Program-made: the position numbers and the translations under genes | Notes under the pieces: model-generated | Database searches by the model: none | Told to the model about the DNA's origin: nothing | What the model saw: only the letters and a program-made list of their open reading frames with translations | Shown: piece after piece, positions 43,757 to 56,109 of the stretch | Layout of the letters: each line of letters opens with the position of its first letter | Numbering within the stretch: the stretch's first letter is position 1 | Source: Gonocerus acuteangulatus | Taxonomy: Eukaryota > Arthropoda > Insecta > Hemiptera > Coreidae | DNA: 64,000 bases | Assembly (NCBI GenBank): GCA_946811695.1 | Contig: OX328125.1 | Span: forward strand, 53,995,759 to 54,059,758 | Direction of reading: 5' to 3'

Positions 43757-44892
43757 TTTTCTGAAAACCCTGAAAAGAAATCCTTTAAAGAGTACAGCCC
43801 ATTTCAGGTTTGCAGATTCATTAAAAACTTCGCTCCTAGAGCGAAAATTACTATCCATCAATCCGTGTGTGTCCTACTAGAAATAAATAATCAACAAGAT
43901 TATAATAACCTGAAAAACATAAAAACATATGAAAACTATACAATTTACTTCAAAGACCACAATTCATTCAGCACAAGCCGTGGAATAATAACTTGTTCAG
44001 CTATCAAACACTGTTCTGATGAAGAAATACTGTCTGAACTCGCGAATCAAGGTGTCACTAAGATTAAGCGAATATATAAAACAGTTGGTGTTGGCAAAAA
44101 GATTTTGACAGCTTCCTTTATCCTGACATTTGACAAAAGTGAATTACCAGCTAAGATCGTACTAGATTTCCAAATCATAGGTGTCAATCCTTACTTTAAA
44201 CCACTGCAGTGTTTTAATTGTTTCGATTATCGGCACCATGCTTACAGCTGCAAGACCATCCTTTGTGGTTACTGCAACAATCCCAGGCACGAGGGAGAAT
44301 GCAAGGCTGATAAAGTATGCAAACACTGTTCATCTACTCATCCTTCGTGGTCCAATAAATGCCCAACATTTTTAAAGGAACGCCGCATCGAAGAAATTAG
44401 ATTAACAAATAAAATTTCGTATAAACAGGCAGAGAGAATATTTGAAAAGTATCAACGAAATGAACAAGTTGAAAGAAACATTATTCCGTCGTACAAAAAC
44501 ATATTGGCAAAATCGTCTTCAGAAGGCCCTCTTCTAGAAGAGATTGCCAAGCTGTCATCAGTCATAGAATCTTTAGTAACAAAAGTAATTTTACTTGAAA
44601 ATCTACTGATCCTTGTCATGAAAAATCGGTGGATTCTAAGACTAACCTAGGATTAGCGACTGAGTTAGGATTGGTGACACAAAGTACAAGCCCGCTAGTA
44701 AATGTACCGAAACACCGTAAAAGTACAGCTAACAAATCCGATAATAAAAAACAAAATTGTGAAACACCCAGAGTAAAGACACGTAGTCATAAGGAGATCA
44801 TACAATATCCGAATAATGGCACTCCAAATGAAGAGGAAAAAAACGGAGTGAAGTCTAATAATGGGAACGCTCTAAAGCCAATGATTTTTTGA
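43757..44892 (+). pseudogene. LINE ORF1 (Gag-like, zinc knuckles), frameshifted
   Basis: The frame is open from just after a TGA near 43756 to 44650 and continues in another frame to 44892. Residues with SPFQVCRFIKNFAPRA precede an RRM-like region (ending KIVLDFQIIGVNPYFKPLQC). Three CCHC-type knuckles follow: CFNCFDYRHHAYSC, CGYCNNPRHEGEC and CKHCSSTHPSWSNKC, the standard layout of Jockey/I-type ORF1, an RNA-binding nucleocapsid-like protein. No upstream methionine is left in frame, so the start is lost. A frameshift near 44630 separates the C-terminal basic tail. Confidence 0.8.
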
Positions 44893-45098
44893 TGTTAGAT
44901 AATAACAAAGAAAACTTTATCTACACATCTATAAAATTTATAAAAACCTTTCCCTATTTAATTATCGTTACGTTTTGTTATCGTTCCCAATATGCCGAAA
45001 AGAAAATATTCTCTCCGAATAGACAACAAATATGTAGAATCATTTATAAAATATTTGCTTATAGAATTTGATCAATTCTTGACAAATGTTGACTTTCC

Positions 45099-48000
45099 AT
45101 GAATATTATACAGTGGAATATCAATGGTATAAACAAGCACAGGGAATATTTTAATTTACTTCTCTCAAATACTAATCCTGACTGCTTATGCTTGCAAGAA
45201 ACCCACCTTCAGCGAAGACATCAATTCAATATTAAAGGTTACAATGTTGTGAGAAAAGATAGGCCTGATGATGTGTGTGCTTGGGGAGGTGTGGCTATCG
45301 CTATCAAAGACCACTTTTATTATGAAACTATAGACTTAACGACACGACTACAAGCTGTGGCAGTTCGTATTTGGACCAATTACAATATGCAGCATTTACA
45401 TTCCTCCATCAGAACCATTCACTTCGAACGACATACACGATTTGATCTGCAACTTCCAGAGACCATTCCTTTTACTTGGGGACTTCAATGGACACGATCA
45501 GTTGTGGGGGTCAACAAAACGCGATGTTGGTCATAGGGGGAAACAGATTATAAAATTAATACACGAATATACTTTCATAAGTCTACTAAACTCAGAAGCT
45601 AGTACACACTTTTGTGCTCAGACAAATACATTTTCATCCGTAGACCTCAGCTTATGTGATTCACGTCTCCTGCCTGTAGCTGAATAGAATGTTTTCGATA
45701 GCCTTTATGGAAGCGACCATTTCCCCATTCAAATCCAGTTGAACATAAAATGTACAAGAAATTCAACGACACCACCGAAATGGAATTTTATTTATGCAAA
45801 GTGGGAATTATATGAAAAAAACATTTCAGAAAGGCTAAAGGAAACTCCAAAATTTCAAATTGAAGAACTTGTTTCACATTTCACTGACGCTGTACTCGAA
45901 TCCGCATATACTTCGATTCCCCAATACAATACCAAAGTTCACCGAAAGGTCCCTTGGTGGAATGAAAGCTGCAAAATAGCGATAACAGCCAAAAAGAAGG
46001 CTCTCAACAAGATGAGGAGAACTGGAAAGCTAGGAGACGCTATTGAATTTAAGAAACTCAGAGCTATAGCAAATAGAACTATTAAATCAGCTAAAAGGCA
46101 ATCGTGGAAAGATTATGTCAGCTCCATTAATATTTCCACTCCCTCCAGAGACATTTGGCATAAAATTAAAAAATTAGGGGTGCTGACTCAAGACGAAAAA
46201 TTCCAGGTTTAAAAATAGGAGCTAATGTTATCACCAAACCAGAGGAAGTAGCTCATTGCCTTGGGGAATACTTCCAGGATGTTAGTTGTACTACAAGCTA
46301 CGATCCGATGTTCCAACAGTTCAAAGACAAGTCAAAAGAGGAAGACCTTGACGTTATAGAAGAAGAATCAGAGGATTATAATAGTCCTCTCACATTAGAA
46401 GAGTTGGAATTCGCTCTACACTTCTGTCAAGATAAAACTTCACCAGGGCCTGATCGAATTCCTTATATTTTGATTAAAAAACTCCCCAAAGAAGGAAAAA
46501 TATTCTTATTATCAATTTATAATACAATTTGGAAAGAAAAGGTCTTTCCAGATTCATGGAAAAATTCGATTGTCATTCCTATTCACAAAAAACTATTTAG
46601 CTCAAGGCCGGAAGACTTTCGCCCGATTTCCCTCATAAATTGTGCATCTAAAATTTTAGAAAAGATAATAAATAGAAGGCTTTACTATCTCCTTGAAAAT
46701 CGCGGGTTGATATGTGCTAATCAATGTGGCTTCAGAAAAGGGCATTCAACTTTAGATCATTTAGTAACCCTTGAAAACGAAATACAAATAGCATTTTCGA
46801 AAAATGAACACCTAATTGCCGTTTTCATGGACATTGAAAAGGCTTACGACCGAATTTGGAGATACCTGGTGCTACAAACTCTTCTGAAGTGGGGTATTAA
46901 AGGCAGAATCTGGTCCTTCTTGAAAGAATTCTTGACAAACCAAACCTTCCAAGTTCGAGTAGAAAATCGACTCTCTGCAAAATTCATTCAAGAAAATGGA
47001 ATAACCCAAGGGTCAACACTAAGTGTAACTCTCTTTCTGATAGCTATCAATTCTGTATCAGAATTAATAAGCCGACCTGTCGGATATACATTGTACGCAG
47101 ATGATCTAGTTATTTTTGTGAGATCCTCTTCATTGTAATTCATAAAATGGAGGCTCCAAGAAACTATATTCCGATTTGAAAGATGGACCCGACAAACAGG
47201 CTTCTCTTTCTCAACTACGAAAACCCGAGCTCTACATTTCTGCAGAAAAGTTTGCCACTACAATCCACCAATATATATATTCGATCAGCCAATCGATTAT
47301 GTGGACAAAATGAAATTCTTGGGTTTGACCTTCGACAAGAAGTTAAACTGGATCGAGCACATCAAAGATTTGAGAAACAAATGTTCAGAAAAGCTTTATC
47401 TTCTAAGGTGTTTAGCACATTCCAATTGGGGTGCCGATCAAGCAACCCTTTTACGAATATACAGAGTCCTCATAAGATCGGAACTCGATTACGGGTCGTT
47501 CATCTATTCCTCCGGTAATCAAAAAGCTCTCCGGATGCTCGATGTTGTACATAACGAAGCAATGAGGATAAGTACTGGAGCATTCCGAACATCACCGATC
47601 AAAAGTCTTCAAATGGAATGTGCAGAACCTTCTCTATACAATAGGAGAAATTTCTTGGGACTTTGTTTCCTAGGCAAACTTCTTTCAAGAGGAACACATA
47701 GACTTCTTTGTGAAACCATAAAAACTCAACAACTACCGGCAAGTAATAGTTTCTGTTGTAGGATGAGGAAAACTTTAAATTCCCTAGAATTAGAACTTCC
47801 TAAGTTTTGGCAATCCAATCAAACAGTACAGCCTCCGTGGGACAATGATAAAGTACATATTGACAAAGAAATGCTAAATTTAAATAAAAAAGAGAACCCA
47901 CCAAATATCATTGCTGAGTTTTTAGCACACCTTACAAACTATTTGGGCTATGAACCAATCTACACAGATGGATCCAAGTCTTCAAATGGAGTAAGATCTG

Positions 48001-48760
48001 CCTTTATAACAAGATCAACTAAAAAAGTCACTGCTCTACGAATGGAATGCAGCTCGTTTACTGCGGAAGCAGTTGCTATCTATGAAGCGATCAATTATGT
48101 AACGACTAATAAAATTCCAAAAGCTGTCATAATATCAGACTCATTGAGTGTCTTAAGTACCCTGAAGAAAGGGAATCCACTGAAGGTCTTATTCGTTCAT
48201 GCAAGTATCTTTTAAATGAAGCAAAGAAGGCAAATCAAAGGGTGGCATACATGTGGGTTCCATCACACAGCGGCATAAGAGGTAATGAAGAAGTCGACAA
48301 ACTTGCATCATCATTATCAGCCAATGATGAAGATATTGATAGGATAACCTTTTCAGACTGGAAAACCCTAGTAAAAGAAAACCTCTATAGACTCTGGACC
48401 AATAATTGGCTTGAAATGGAGGAGAAAGGACTCAGGAAAATATAGGACATTCCGAAGCGATGGCAGACAAGTGAACGTTCTTCAAGGAGAGAAGAAGTTG
48501 TCCTGTGCAGATTAAGAATCGGCCACTGCCTGCTCAGCCATGAACATCTCTTCCTTAACCTATATCCACCTTCATGCAGCTGTGATATAGGACAGCAATG
48601 GACAGTGGAACATTTCTTACTCTCATGCAGAAACTACACTTCCTTGAGAAAATCCATTGGAATTGGATCTTCTCTTGCAAAAATTCTTGGCGACAAAGAA
48701 GAAGACATACAAAAAATTGTTGTTTTTTTAAAAAAGTCAAATATGTATTCAAAATTATAA
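45099..48760 (+). pseudogene. LINE ORF2: endonuclease, RT and RNase H, multiply broken
   Basis: It starts MNIIQWNINGINKHREYF, the N-terminal motif of AP-type endonucleases, with CLQETHL, then (after a frameshift near 45440) LLLGDFNGHDQLWGS and YGSDHFPI. RT follows with SPGPDRIPY, FRPISLINCASK, FMDIEKAYDRIW and YADDLVIF near 47094. RNase H has YTDGSKSSNG, then (frame change near 48175) WVPSHSGIRGNEEVDKLASS. The end has a C-x-C...H-x-x-x-x-C zinc region (SCSCDIGQQWTVEHFLLSC). In-frame stops at 45685, 47136 and 48443 and frameshifts near 45440, 46208 and 48175 make it non-functional, though catalytic motifs are preserved. Confidence 0.88.
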
Positions 48761-49163
48761 TTTTTATTTTTTATTATTATTTGTTTTAAAAAACAAATCC
48801 ACTAAAATTGTAATTATTTATAATCATTTATTATTAACATTTCTTAACTATTTGAATCATTTATCATAATTATTATTATAAGTTATTAATGTAATATTAT
48901 TTTCATTTATTCATACATCAATTCCCTACTTACAATTATCATATATTCATCATATTTTCATATATTATTATTGTATGTTCATTACCACTATAGTATCAAA
49001 TATGTTTTTATTTATTTTCGTACCATGCAATCGCCAATGATCCTACAGGATAGAGGCAAAATGAAATTGAAAAAAAAAAAAAATCATGTTTCTAAATTAT
49101 TTTGTTACATCGTTTTTCTATTGAGTTTCTCAATTACTCAAGTAGAAATACAAAATTCTATTA

Positions 49164-49171
49164 GTCATAAG
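49164..49171 (+). repeat. 8-bp target duplication of hAT-type element, left
   Basis: GTCATAAG, repeated exactly at 52294-52301. Eight-base duplications are characteristic of hAT insertions. Confidence 0.85.
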
Positions 49172-49432
49172 TAGAGCCCGGAAGATAGGCATTTATTTTT
49201 GGTTAAAATAGGCAGGCAAAAAGGCACTTGAAATACTGAAAATAGGCAGTATTGTAATTAAAATAGGCATTTATTAGGAGTGAAGGCAAAGAGGAATCTC
49301 ACTCATTACTAATGAAAATATGTATTTTAAATACTCATTCATTTCTTTATTATCAATTTATCACAGAATTAGTGTGCTTACTCTTACTTTCCCTTCTTAC
49401 AAGCAACAACAAGATGCTTTTTAAAGACCTTC

Positions 49433-51482
49433 TAAGAAAAAATGTTTTTCATTATGGTAAAACTTCCTCTGCATTATCTTATCACTCGGCTATAGATCAC
49501 ATTGTTACTTTGGAAAAAGAAATTTTGGATTCATTTATTTCTAAGGAATCTGTATTAGCCGTCTCTTTTGATATCGAAAAGGCTTACGATACAGTTTGGC
49601 GCCGAGCTATTCTAACTAAACTAGGCGAATGGAATATTCGAGGAAATTTTTTCAACTTTGTATTAAATTTTCTTTCGAATAGAACCTTCCGAGTTAAAGT
49701 GGGATCAGCTTTTTCGAATGTATTCACTCAGGAAAACGGAGTGCCCCAAGGCAGTGTAATAAGCACGACGCTATTCAAAATAGCTATGGACACCGTCCGT
49801 GAGCATATTGCTGACCCAGTCAAATATTGCCTGTATGTGGATGATTTGCTTATCTATATTCGAACTAAAGACCTAGAAACTGCCGCAGAGTCTATCCAAA
49901 GGACGATAAATAGGCTACAGAATTGGAGCGCTACTTACGGACTACATTTCTCTGCACTAAAGACACAAAGCAAAATTTTTACAAAAATGCGACGTATACC
50001 ACAAATTACATTGAACTTAAATAATACGCCTATACACTTCACAAACTACATACAATTTTTAGGACTTCTTTTTGACTCAAAACTTACCTGGGTTCCCCAC
50101 ATAAAAAATCTCGTTGATAAATGTAAAAAATCTTTACATCTTTTAATGATATTATGCAACACAAAGTGGGGAGCAGACAGAAGTGTAATGCTGACACTTT
50201 ATCGGGCATATACCAGGTCTCTTCTGGATTATGGAAGTGTAGCGTACACATCTGCCAAGCCCAGCAATCTTAAAATCCTAGACTCTATACAAAATAATGG
50301 TTTACGCATTGCAACGGGAGCCTTCAGATCCAGCCCCTCTAATAGCCTACATGTAGAATGTGGGGAATTACCATTGGAATACAGACGTATGCAGAATTGT
50401 TTGAAATATTACCTTAAACCTAAATATTTAAATAGTAAGTGCGTCCCGCAATCTATTGACGAAGATCTGTTACGAAAATACCAAATGCAACCATTGAGGC
50501 AACGCCCACTGCTGGTAAGATGTATGATTTATGCTACAAACACAACTCTTACCCAGACCTCCCGTGACGTTCACACCATGGACTCTAAACAACTTGACAC
50601 TAGACCTAGGACTGACTAAATACAAAAAATCCGACCCGACATCTACACATTCATACAAACACATATTCAAGTCATATCTTGACAAAAATAAAGACACAAT
50701 GTTTATTTACACGGACGGATCCAAGACAGCTGAAGGCACAGGCGCAGCAGCTGTAATGGATATAAATACCTTACAGCTTAAACTACCAAAAAGTACAAGT
50801 ATTTATTCTGCTGAGCTGCACGCCATTCACCTTGCTCTGGGAAATGCACACGACATACAAAAACAAAAGATAACACTATTTACGGACTCACTTAGCTCAT
50901 GGACTACAAAACATGTACAACGACAATCCCATCATTATGAACATACTAGAACAGATACACCGGACGAATAAAGAAATCACAATATATTGGCTCCCAGGAC
51001 ATGAGGGCATAGGAAAAAGCAGTCAAGCTGACGTACTGGCTCGGACAGCTACAAGACAAAACCGACAGGACATAGACAAAGTTACATTACAAGACCTGCA
51101 AATCGAAGTAAGAAGGTTTATTACAGAAAAGTGGCAGAAATCTTGGCACATGACGACAGAAAACAAACTTCGCGAAATAAAACAGACGGTCGGTGAATGG
51201 CCTTCAAGTAAAAGGGATAATAGAAGAGACGAAGTGATATTATGCCGCTTAAGAATTGGCCATTCCCGGCTGACACACTCTTATCTCATGACAAGACAGG
51301 ACAGACCGACATGTACACAGTGTAACACACCGCTGACTATAAAGCACATACTTACTGAATGTTTACAGCGACAAAACTATGACTTACCTTACAATATGAC
51401 TGAATTACTCGGCGATGGAAGCAAATATATAGATAACATACTGAACTACCTCAACAAGACCAACCTCCTAAACAAATTATAA
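49433..51482 (+). pseudogene. LINE RT / RNase H, two frameshifts
   Basis: RT is continuous to about 50590: VSFDIEKAYDTVWRR, NGVPQGSVISTTLF, CLYVDDLLIYI (YVDD near 49834), then thumb motifs FLGLLFDSKLTWVPHIKNL and NTKWGADRSVML. RNase H begins in the next frame (IYTDGSKTAEGTGAAAVMD, AELHAIHLALG, FTDSLSSW), and a second frame change near 50905 leads to ITIYWLPGHEGIGKSSQAD. It ends with a zinc motif CTQCNTPLTIKHILTEC and the stop near 51480. Endonuclease and ORF1 are absent by 5' truncation. The first methionine of the long frame (49312) lies in hAT-type DNA and is not the native start. Confidence 0.88.
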
Positions 51483-51910
51483 TTATAATTAAACATGAAC
51501 AAATTATAACAGGACATACACACATATATGTGTATGTATTTTATTTGTCTTATAATGATTTTATTTGTCTTATAATGTTAAAACTATACAGCCGTACTAT
51601 ACTAAAATCTTACATGTGACAATATAAAACTAAAAGGAGTGTGAAACCTCCTTTAACCAACTTAATTGATTATTTCTATAAACTTTATGCATTATTATAA
51701 TATTGATTTTTCATATATTCAAGTATATTGTAATATTGTATTCTCTTATAAATAGATGTGTATATAAATTTCAATTTGTATATTTGGGCAAAAATGTGTA
51801 AAATAAGATTGTATTTAATTAGATGTAATTTTCGTATGTATATTATATATGTAATTTTTGTTCTGAGCGAGTCGCCTTAGTTACGGTCGCTCATAAATAA
51901 ATAAATAAAT
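49433..51910 (+). mobile_element. LINE 3 of cluster: 5'-truncated, youngest looking
   Basis: Inserted within the hAT-type element. Homology to the other LINEs starts in the RT domain (about FHYGKTSSALSYHS) and runs through RNase H and zinc motif to a 3' UTR ending GAGCGAGTCGCCTTAGTTAC, then CATAAATAAATAAATAAA. The truncated 5' end and simple tail indicate target-primed insertion. Confidence 0.88.
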
Positions 51911-52301
51911 CATTATGCCTGTGCATTCCTTCTATCAAGGAAGGCTCTGTTATTTACAGACCCCCGTGGGTCAATCCACGGGTTGGGAAAGTAAGCTTTC
52001 GAACTGATATTTGTGACGGCAAAATGTAATTTAATTTGTGAAACCTTTTTTGATTTCGACGAACTGAAATTCGAAATTTGTTATGTGCTTTTTAAAATGT
52101 TTAAATCGCAGAAAAAAATTGCATAACGAGCAAAAAAGGCAAAAAAAGGCTTTAAATCTTAAAATAGCCAAAATAGGCAAAATAAAAATTGTCTCTACAC
52201 TTCCTAAATGCACGGAAACATTTTTATTTCTATCTGATTCTTCAATATATCCATTTATATAAAAAAGGCATTTTGCCTAACTTCCGGGCTCTAGTCATAA
52301 G

Positions 52302-52970
52302 GCATTTTAAGCATGCCTTATCCCGATCACGTAAGCTGGAATTGCTTACAAGGAACTTATACTATGTATACTTTTCTCAATTCATAAATCACGAATGTAT
52401 ATTACTATTTATAGAAGAAAATTTGGTCAAAAAGAGAAATTGAAGTTCTTTTCCACCCATTGAACCAATGTATTTTCGGCGAATGGCGGTTTTGCTTTAA
52501 AGCCCTTCCAGGAATAATTTCTAGATGTATAAAGACGTGGTGAGACGTATGAAAGACGATATCCTTAAAATTGCATTGAATTAGCAAAGAAGAAACTTCC
52601 TATCCATCCATTATTTTTGAGGTGAGCCTCTACTTTAGGAACGTTTATTGTGTGAGTAATAGCTCAATAGAGATATTTAAGAAATAATGCGAATCGCTGA
52701 AGATTTCCCAAAATATATTCATAAAATATATTTTTTTTATAATGCTGGAAAACGTTTCGACTCGAGAAATCGTTTTGGAGTACCCAAAATCAAAATACTA
52801 GCTGTGTCCAAAGTCTCGATAACAGTTAAAGATTTCACCTTGAAGGAGATATTATTACTTTCACGTTTATTCCTAATGCCAGCTCTAAATACCTAAAAGT
52901 TTATTTTAAAAAAATTAAAGAGTAAAACAATCAGCTGGGCGGATTCTGCAGTTTAACGAACTTGTACTCT
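52302..52970. other. No gene recognised
   Basis: AT-rich; GGGCGGATTCTGCAGTTTAA with CGAACTTGTACT at 52937-52968 resembles 34516-34546. Confidence 0.4.
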
Positions 52971-52971
52971 A

Positions 52972-53470
52972 TGTTGGGCAAAACTAAAAACTAAAACTAA
53001 ATTCACTTTTTTGGAATAAACTAAAACTAAACTAAAAATTGCAACCTAAAAAAAAACTAAAACTAAAATTTTACTAATTAATGGATTTTAACTAAACTAA
53101 AACTAAAACTAAATCTTTGGGAATTGACTAAAAACTAAACTAAAAATTTAGTTTAGTTTAGTTTAGTTTAGTTTTACTAAAATAACATGAATTAATATAA
53201 ATCATATGTTATTTCGATAATTAAGTAAATTATTAAAACTAATAGAACTTGCTTAAGAATAAGAATTTGTGGCTTTTTCTCGTAATTTGAAAACATATGT
53301 TCTTTGATAAACTAAATTAGTTAACTAAAAACTAAAACTAAACTAAAATCACAAATTTAGGTCTCTTTTACTAAACTAAACTAATTGCATTACTAAAAAC
53401 GGAGTCCATATGATTAATAATTATACAAATCTAAAACTAAACTAAAACTAAAACTAAAAATATAACATTA
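52972..53470. repeat. TGTTGGGCAAA-headed array 1, ACTAAA words
   Basis: Begins TGTTGGGCAAAACTAAAAAC and consists almost wholly of AACTAAA words on the left and TTTAGTTTAG words in mixed orientation further on. No matching right terminus is visible, so it may be truncated at about 53470. Confidence 0.65.
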
Positions 53471-53478
53471 GTTTAGTT

Positions 53479-53729
53479 AAACATTTGGACAAAGTTGATG
53501 AAATTTGAGTTGTTCTAGAACAAAAGTACAAGCAGTGTTGGGCAAAACTAACGTTAGTAAACTAAACTAACGTTAGTTTTCCCTAACTAAAACTAAAATA
53601 ATGTTATATTTTTAGTTTTAGTTAGGGAAAACTAACGTTAGTTTAGTTTACTAACGTTAGTTTTGCCCAACACTGCTTGTACTTTTGTTCTAGAACAACT
53701 CAAATTTCATCAACTTTGTCCAAATGTTT
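53479..53729. repeat. Perfect palindrome, 120-bp arms, 11-bp centre
   Basis: 53479-53598 and 53610-53729 are exact reverse complements; I checked every base. The inner part is a CAGTGTTGGGCAAAACTAAC...GTTAGTTTTGCCCAACACTG element (53533-53675), and the outer 54 bp of each arm is flanking sequence that has also been inverted. Confidence 0.95.
53533..53675. mobile_element. CAGTGTTGGGC-ended miniature element, array 2
   Basis: The ends CAGTGTTGGGC and GCCCAACACTG fit hAT-type termini (CAGTG start). The interior is CTAAC/AACGTTAGT words. Because the flanks are themselves inverted, no direct target duplication can be read. The frames at 53663-53919 overlap its edge and are unsupported. Confidence 0.6.
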
Positions 53730-53958
53730 CACCCAAGTGCATGACCATTTGGCAAATGCTTTCGGAACGAGAGCTACAAAGCGTAATGGAATCACCTTTA
53801 TTCTTATCTCAAAAACTCAAATTTCATATTCAATGCAAGAAAATATAATCACTCACCAGATAGATCCAGGCAGTTCAACGAAAATCGTGAATGAGACCAA
53901 CCTGAAACATAGGAGATAAATTAGACAAGATCGCAATTAAAATCGAGCTACTAAGAGT

Positions 53959-54655
53959 CAGTGTTGGGCAAAAGTCATTCAGAATAATGAATAATGAATA
54001 CAATTCTTATATCATTCAAAATAATGAATATCATTTTCATTCATTATTCCATCATTCAATAACCAAGGGAACTCTTTTTATGGATTATTATTACAAAGTA
54101 TTTATTGAATGACAATTATTATTAAATACAAATAATTCATTGAAATGGAAACTTCTATTGAATAAAATTATTTATTCGAATGAAATTTTTCATTGAATGA
54201 AAATTACCTTTACGAAAGAACATTTTTTAATCTAATTAAGCTATAAATAACAAATTAAATAATACAAATTTTCTATGTGTTAATATGTACTTCTAGAATT
54301 AATTATGGGTATTTGTAGGTAAATTATATCAAATATATTGAGGTTAGCAACTGATTAATTTGCTGGTATGTTTTCTATTCTGACTAAATTTGTTGCTATA
54401 TTGTATGTCTTATTTTGAATGAATAAAAATAATGAATGAAGAATGAAAACTAATAACAAATTAATGAATGAACAAGTGAATCGACGAATAGAGAAAAAAT
54501 TATTTGAATGATTATTGAATAAAAATTTTATTGGAAAATGAGTCAATAAAAAAATCAGTGGATGAATAACTTAATCAATGAATAAATTCTTATTCAATAA
54601 CAATTTATTTGAATGATTATTGAATTAGAAATTTATTGAATGATGCCCATTTCTG
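53959..54655. mobile_element. CAGTGTTGGGCA element 3, hAT-type, ATTGAATGA words
   Basis: Left end CAGTGTTGGGCAAAAGTCAT and right end (reverse complement) CAGAAATGGGCATCATTCAA are imperfect inverted repeats. They are flanked by CTAAGAGT (53951-53958) and CTAAGAGA (54656-54663), an 8-bp duplication with one mismatch. About 600 bp of interior is made almost entirely of GAATAATGA, ATTGAATGA and TTCATT words. Non-coding. Confidence 0.75.
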
Positions 54656-54663
54656 CTAAGAGA

Positions 54664-56050
54664 AGTCGTTTCAATATTAATTGACTACAACAAGACTTAA
54701 AAATTAATTAACACAGCGAGGAAAGCATCGGCATTCGAAAACTACTAATATTTAACGTTTTAATAAACAGTTCAGGAGGACCTCTAGATTGAACACTTCC
54801 TTTATGCTGTTGTTGTAAGGAGAATATTATCCTTGCTACTGGTAGTCGGGCTTAAATTGGCGATAGTCTAAATAAGATCCCTCGGAGATTACTAATTGTT
54901 CATACATGGCAGATTGGATTTCCTCCCATCCTGCCTAAAACTTCAAAGCCTATGAGTAATCCATAAGCCAGCCCTAACTTTTACCATCTAACAAGCTCCA
55001 CGAGGTATAAGCTCAATATAACCCTCACATTCATATAGGGCCTTAATCCAATAATTTACTGTTATCAAAATGCCAAAACACACTATTTGGAGCTCACAAC
55101 TTAATCAACACAGTTAATGATAGGAATGTTTAGTTATATTAAATATATGAATATTTAATTTTTGTTTGTTTTATTTTATGAGGCTTAGGAAATAAGCCCC
55201 GTAGAAAGTATGTGTGCGTCACTTTTGGTTTGGCCCATTTACAGTCTACTAAGTCTTCATTTTTACTTCATTTTTTTCTATTTTACGGTATTTAAGAAAA
55301 ATGAATGTTTTCCTTTACATCTACTTGTTCAGTATTTTACAATACTCTTTATTGCTATGGTCTTGCTGAGATGGAATGTCTGACCTGAATGAGATAAGCT
55401 GTCAAACGAATCACCAAAAGCAGTCTGCTTATATCCATTAACTTGAATAGTCTGGCTTTCTCAGTTTTTCAGTATCCTTATTTTTCAGTATGCTGGAAGC
55501 CGTACGTGTGTTCTTTAGACGGAATTTGAACGATGCCAATAACTTTTATGTGTTTCTTTTGCTGTCTATTGCACTTATTTGACGCAAATGTAGTCATTTA
55601 TGATCCAATTATTAATATTTTCTTTATATTTTCAATTAATTATTGCCTTTTTGGTATACTGTTTTCGCTACTTTTTTTTTTAATTTTCAATTTTAATTAT
55701 GAGATTACGACTACTGTCACTTTCTTCATGAAGAAAGCGTGTTGGTATAGTCGGATGTTTTGCATAACAGCCAACATAGGGACAAAATATTCATAAATTG
55801 CAAGAGCCGGATCAAAAAGCCCAAGACAACTAAAAAAATTCGACATACACAGGAATATTTGGCCATTTCATAGGTTCCATTTAACCGCAAATAACTTTGT
55901 AAAGGGATATCGTTTAAGGAGCTTTTTACCTTTCAAATGTCATATTTTGTATGTATTTAGAATGAAAACGTTCTGGAAGCATATATGGCTTAAAATGAGC
56001 GAGAATATTCTACAGTTCAAGGGAAATCTTTTTTTTCTTTTTATTCCACA
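54664..56050. other. No gene recognised
   Basis: Unassigned AT-rich DNA; an 87-codon hydrophobic frame at 55533 lacks support. Confidence 0.4.
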
Positions 56051-56056
56051 GGACAG

Positions 56057-56105
56057 GACGAAGTTAAACGAGGCTTCCATGTGAGGAGCGAAACATTAGC
56101 GATGA
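56057..56105 (+). ncRNA. Degenerate hammerhead-like motif
   Basis: TAAACGAGGCTTCC, a short loop, GGAGC and GAAACATTAGC follow the layout of the other motifs (stem II GCTTCC/GGAGC with one bulge). The CUGA core is changed to TAAA, so it should be inactive. Confidence 0.3.
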
Positions 56106-56109
56106 ATTT

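Larger units (their letters stand above)
43757..49083 (+). mobile_element. LINE 2 of cluster: near full-length I/Jockey-group copy
   Basis: Contains both expected frames (Gag-like ORF1, then endonuclease-RT-RNase H ORF2) over about 5 kb. The 3' UTR is very AT-rich and may end at the A13 run near 49083. The 5' UTR start is not defined. Several frameshifts and stops mean it is dead. Presence of RNase H points to the I group in the broad sense. Confidence 0.85.
49172..52293. mobile_element. hAT-type non-autonomous element, split by a LINE
   Basis: Terminal inverted repeats TAGAGCCCGGAAGATAGGCA and (reverse complement of the right end) TAGAGCCCGGAAGTTAGGCA differ at one position and are bounded by the exact 8-bp duplication GTCATAAG. 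Interior flanks (49172-49300 and about 52000-52293) are built from AAAATAGGCA and AAAAAGGCA words with no coding potential. A LINE occupies the middle, so the original element would have been about 0.6 kb. TIR and duplication length fit hAT. Confidence 0.88.
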
